Of a stretch of 31,373 nucleotides of DNA, positions 31,229-31,373 are shown piece by piece. The stretch is from an uncultured Alphaproteobacteria bacterium. GTDB taxonomy: Bacteria > Pseudomonadota > Alphaproteobacteria > Rickettsiales > UBA1997. The notes beneath the pieces were generated by a model, which saw nothing but the letters and a program-made list of their open reading frames with translations, was not told where the DNA came from and did no database searches. The position numbers were made by a program, and so were the translations under genes. Position 1 is the first letter of the stretch. Each line of letters opens with the position of its first letter. The stretch lies in assembly GCA_903849835.1 (NCBI GenBank), contig CAINKA010000056.1, positions 1-31,373 on the forward strand, given 5' to 3'.

Positions 31229-31299
31229 TTTGTAACCCCGTCTGAATGTTCATTTTCTTTGCTGAAAATTTTACGTGAACGTGAGGACGGAGTTACAAA
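31229..31299. repeat. Palindromic element interrupted by the IS
   Basis: TTTGTAACCCCGTC (31229-31242) and GACGGAGTTACAAA (31286-31299) are inverted copies with one mismatch. Between them GAAAA/TTTTC and GTTCA/TGAAC parts can also pair. Left of the IS, AGACCGGGTTTGTAA (29882-29896) completes the original element. Confidence 0.65.
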
Positions 31300-31338
31300 C
31301 TCTGCCCCACTTCAAGGTTTGTTAGTCGTTAAAAACTC

Positions 31339-31373
31339 GATGTCATGCTGAGCCTGTCGAAGCATGATTCATG
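31339..31373. repeat. REP-like palindrome, copy 5 (cut by the window edge)
   Basis: The left arm with the ATGTCATGCTGAGCC...GAAGCATGATTC sequence of copies 1-3 is present, and the window ends just after it. The second arm should lie beyond 31373. Confidence 0.85.

Noticed and set aside
1461..31373. Possible CRISPR array from repeated similar elements
   Set aside because: The copies are far apart, palindromic over their whole length and have no regular spacers; no cas genes are present.

Overview
The window is about 31 kb of AT-rich DNA that is densely coding and clearly bacterial. The F1-ATP synthase subunits, long-form PstC/PstA permeases, DnaK, the BolA/monothiol glutaredoxin pair, RlmE and the gene styles point to an alphaproteobacterium. 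The low GC, many intergenic palindromes, palindromes read through inside genes, and dispersed atp genes suggest a Rickettsiales/Holosporales-like or related host-associated lineage. That placement is inference; no rRNA lies in the window.

Layout. 1-1.6 kb: tRNA-Ser(GGA), a nested palindrome and a Fic protein fused to a MerR-type DNA-binding domain. 1.6-3.75 kb (minus): rsmE, an outer-membrane barrel protein and a TlpA-like thioredoxin, tightly packed. 3.8-9.4 kb (plus): pstC, a 58-residue Fic remnant overlapping pstC, pstA, folP and dnaK. 9.5-10.8 kb (plus): a coiled-coil gene split by one base in a poly-A run, then an XRE regulator with a small membrane protein. 11.1-29.0 kb: one long minus-strand block. 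Read in transcription order it is purK, speB, atpH, atpA, atpG, truB, rpsO, pnp, bolA, grxD, an ABC ATPase, an ornithine/lysine decarboxylase, a deoxyhypusine-synthase-like enzyme, mreD, mrdA, atpD, atpC. 29.06-31.2 kb (plus): rlmE and a complete IS4-family insertion sequence.

The F1 genes are split: atpH-A-G are separated from atpD-C by ten genes (about 10.5 kb), all on the same strand. Three genes (speB, the PLP decarboxylase, the DHS-like enzyme) concern polyamines and together could give putrescine and then homospermidine. Other genes are housekeeping: RNA modification and decay, cell-wall elongation, folate and purine synthesis, phosphate import and chaperone function.

The most distinctive layer is repeats. 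At least four palindrome families are visible: a REP-like family with four full copies and one cut by the window edge, showing compensatory changes; a GC-rich family that lies between genes but is also translated inside purK and at the start of speB; an inverted pair of double hairpins between bolA and grxD; and an imperfect inverted pair flanking the DHS-like gene. The IS element itself sits inside a further palindrome.
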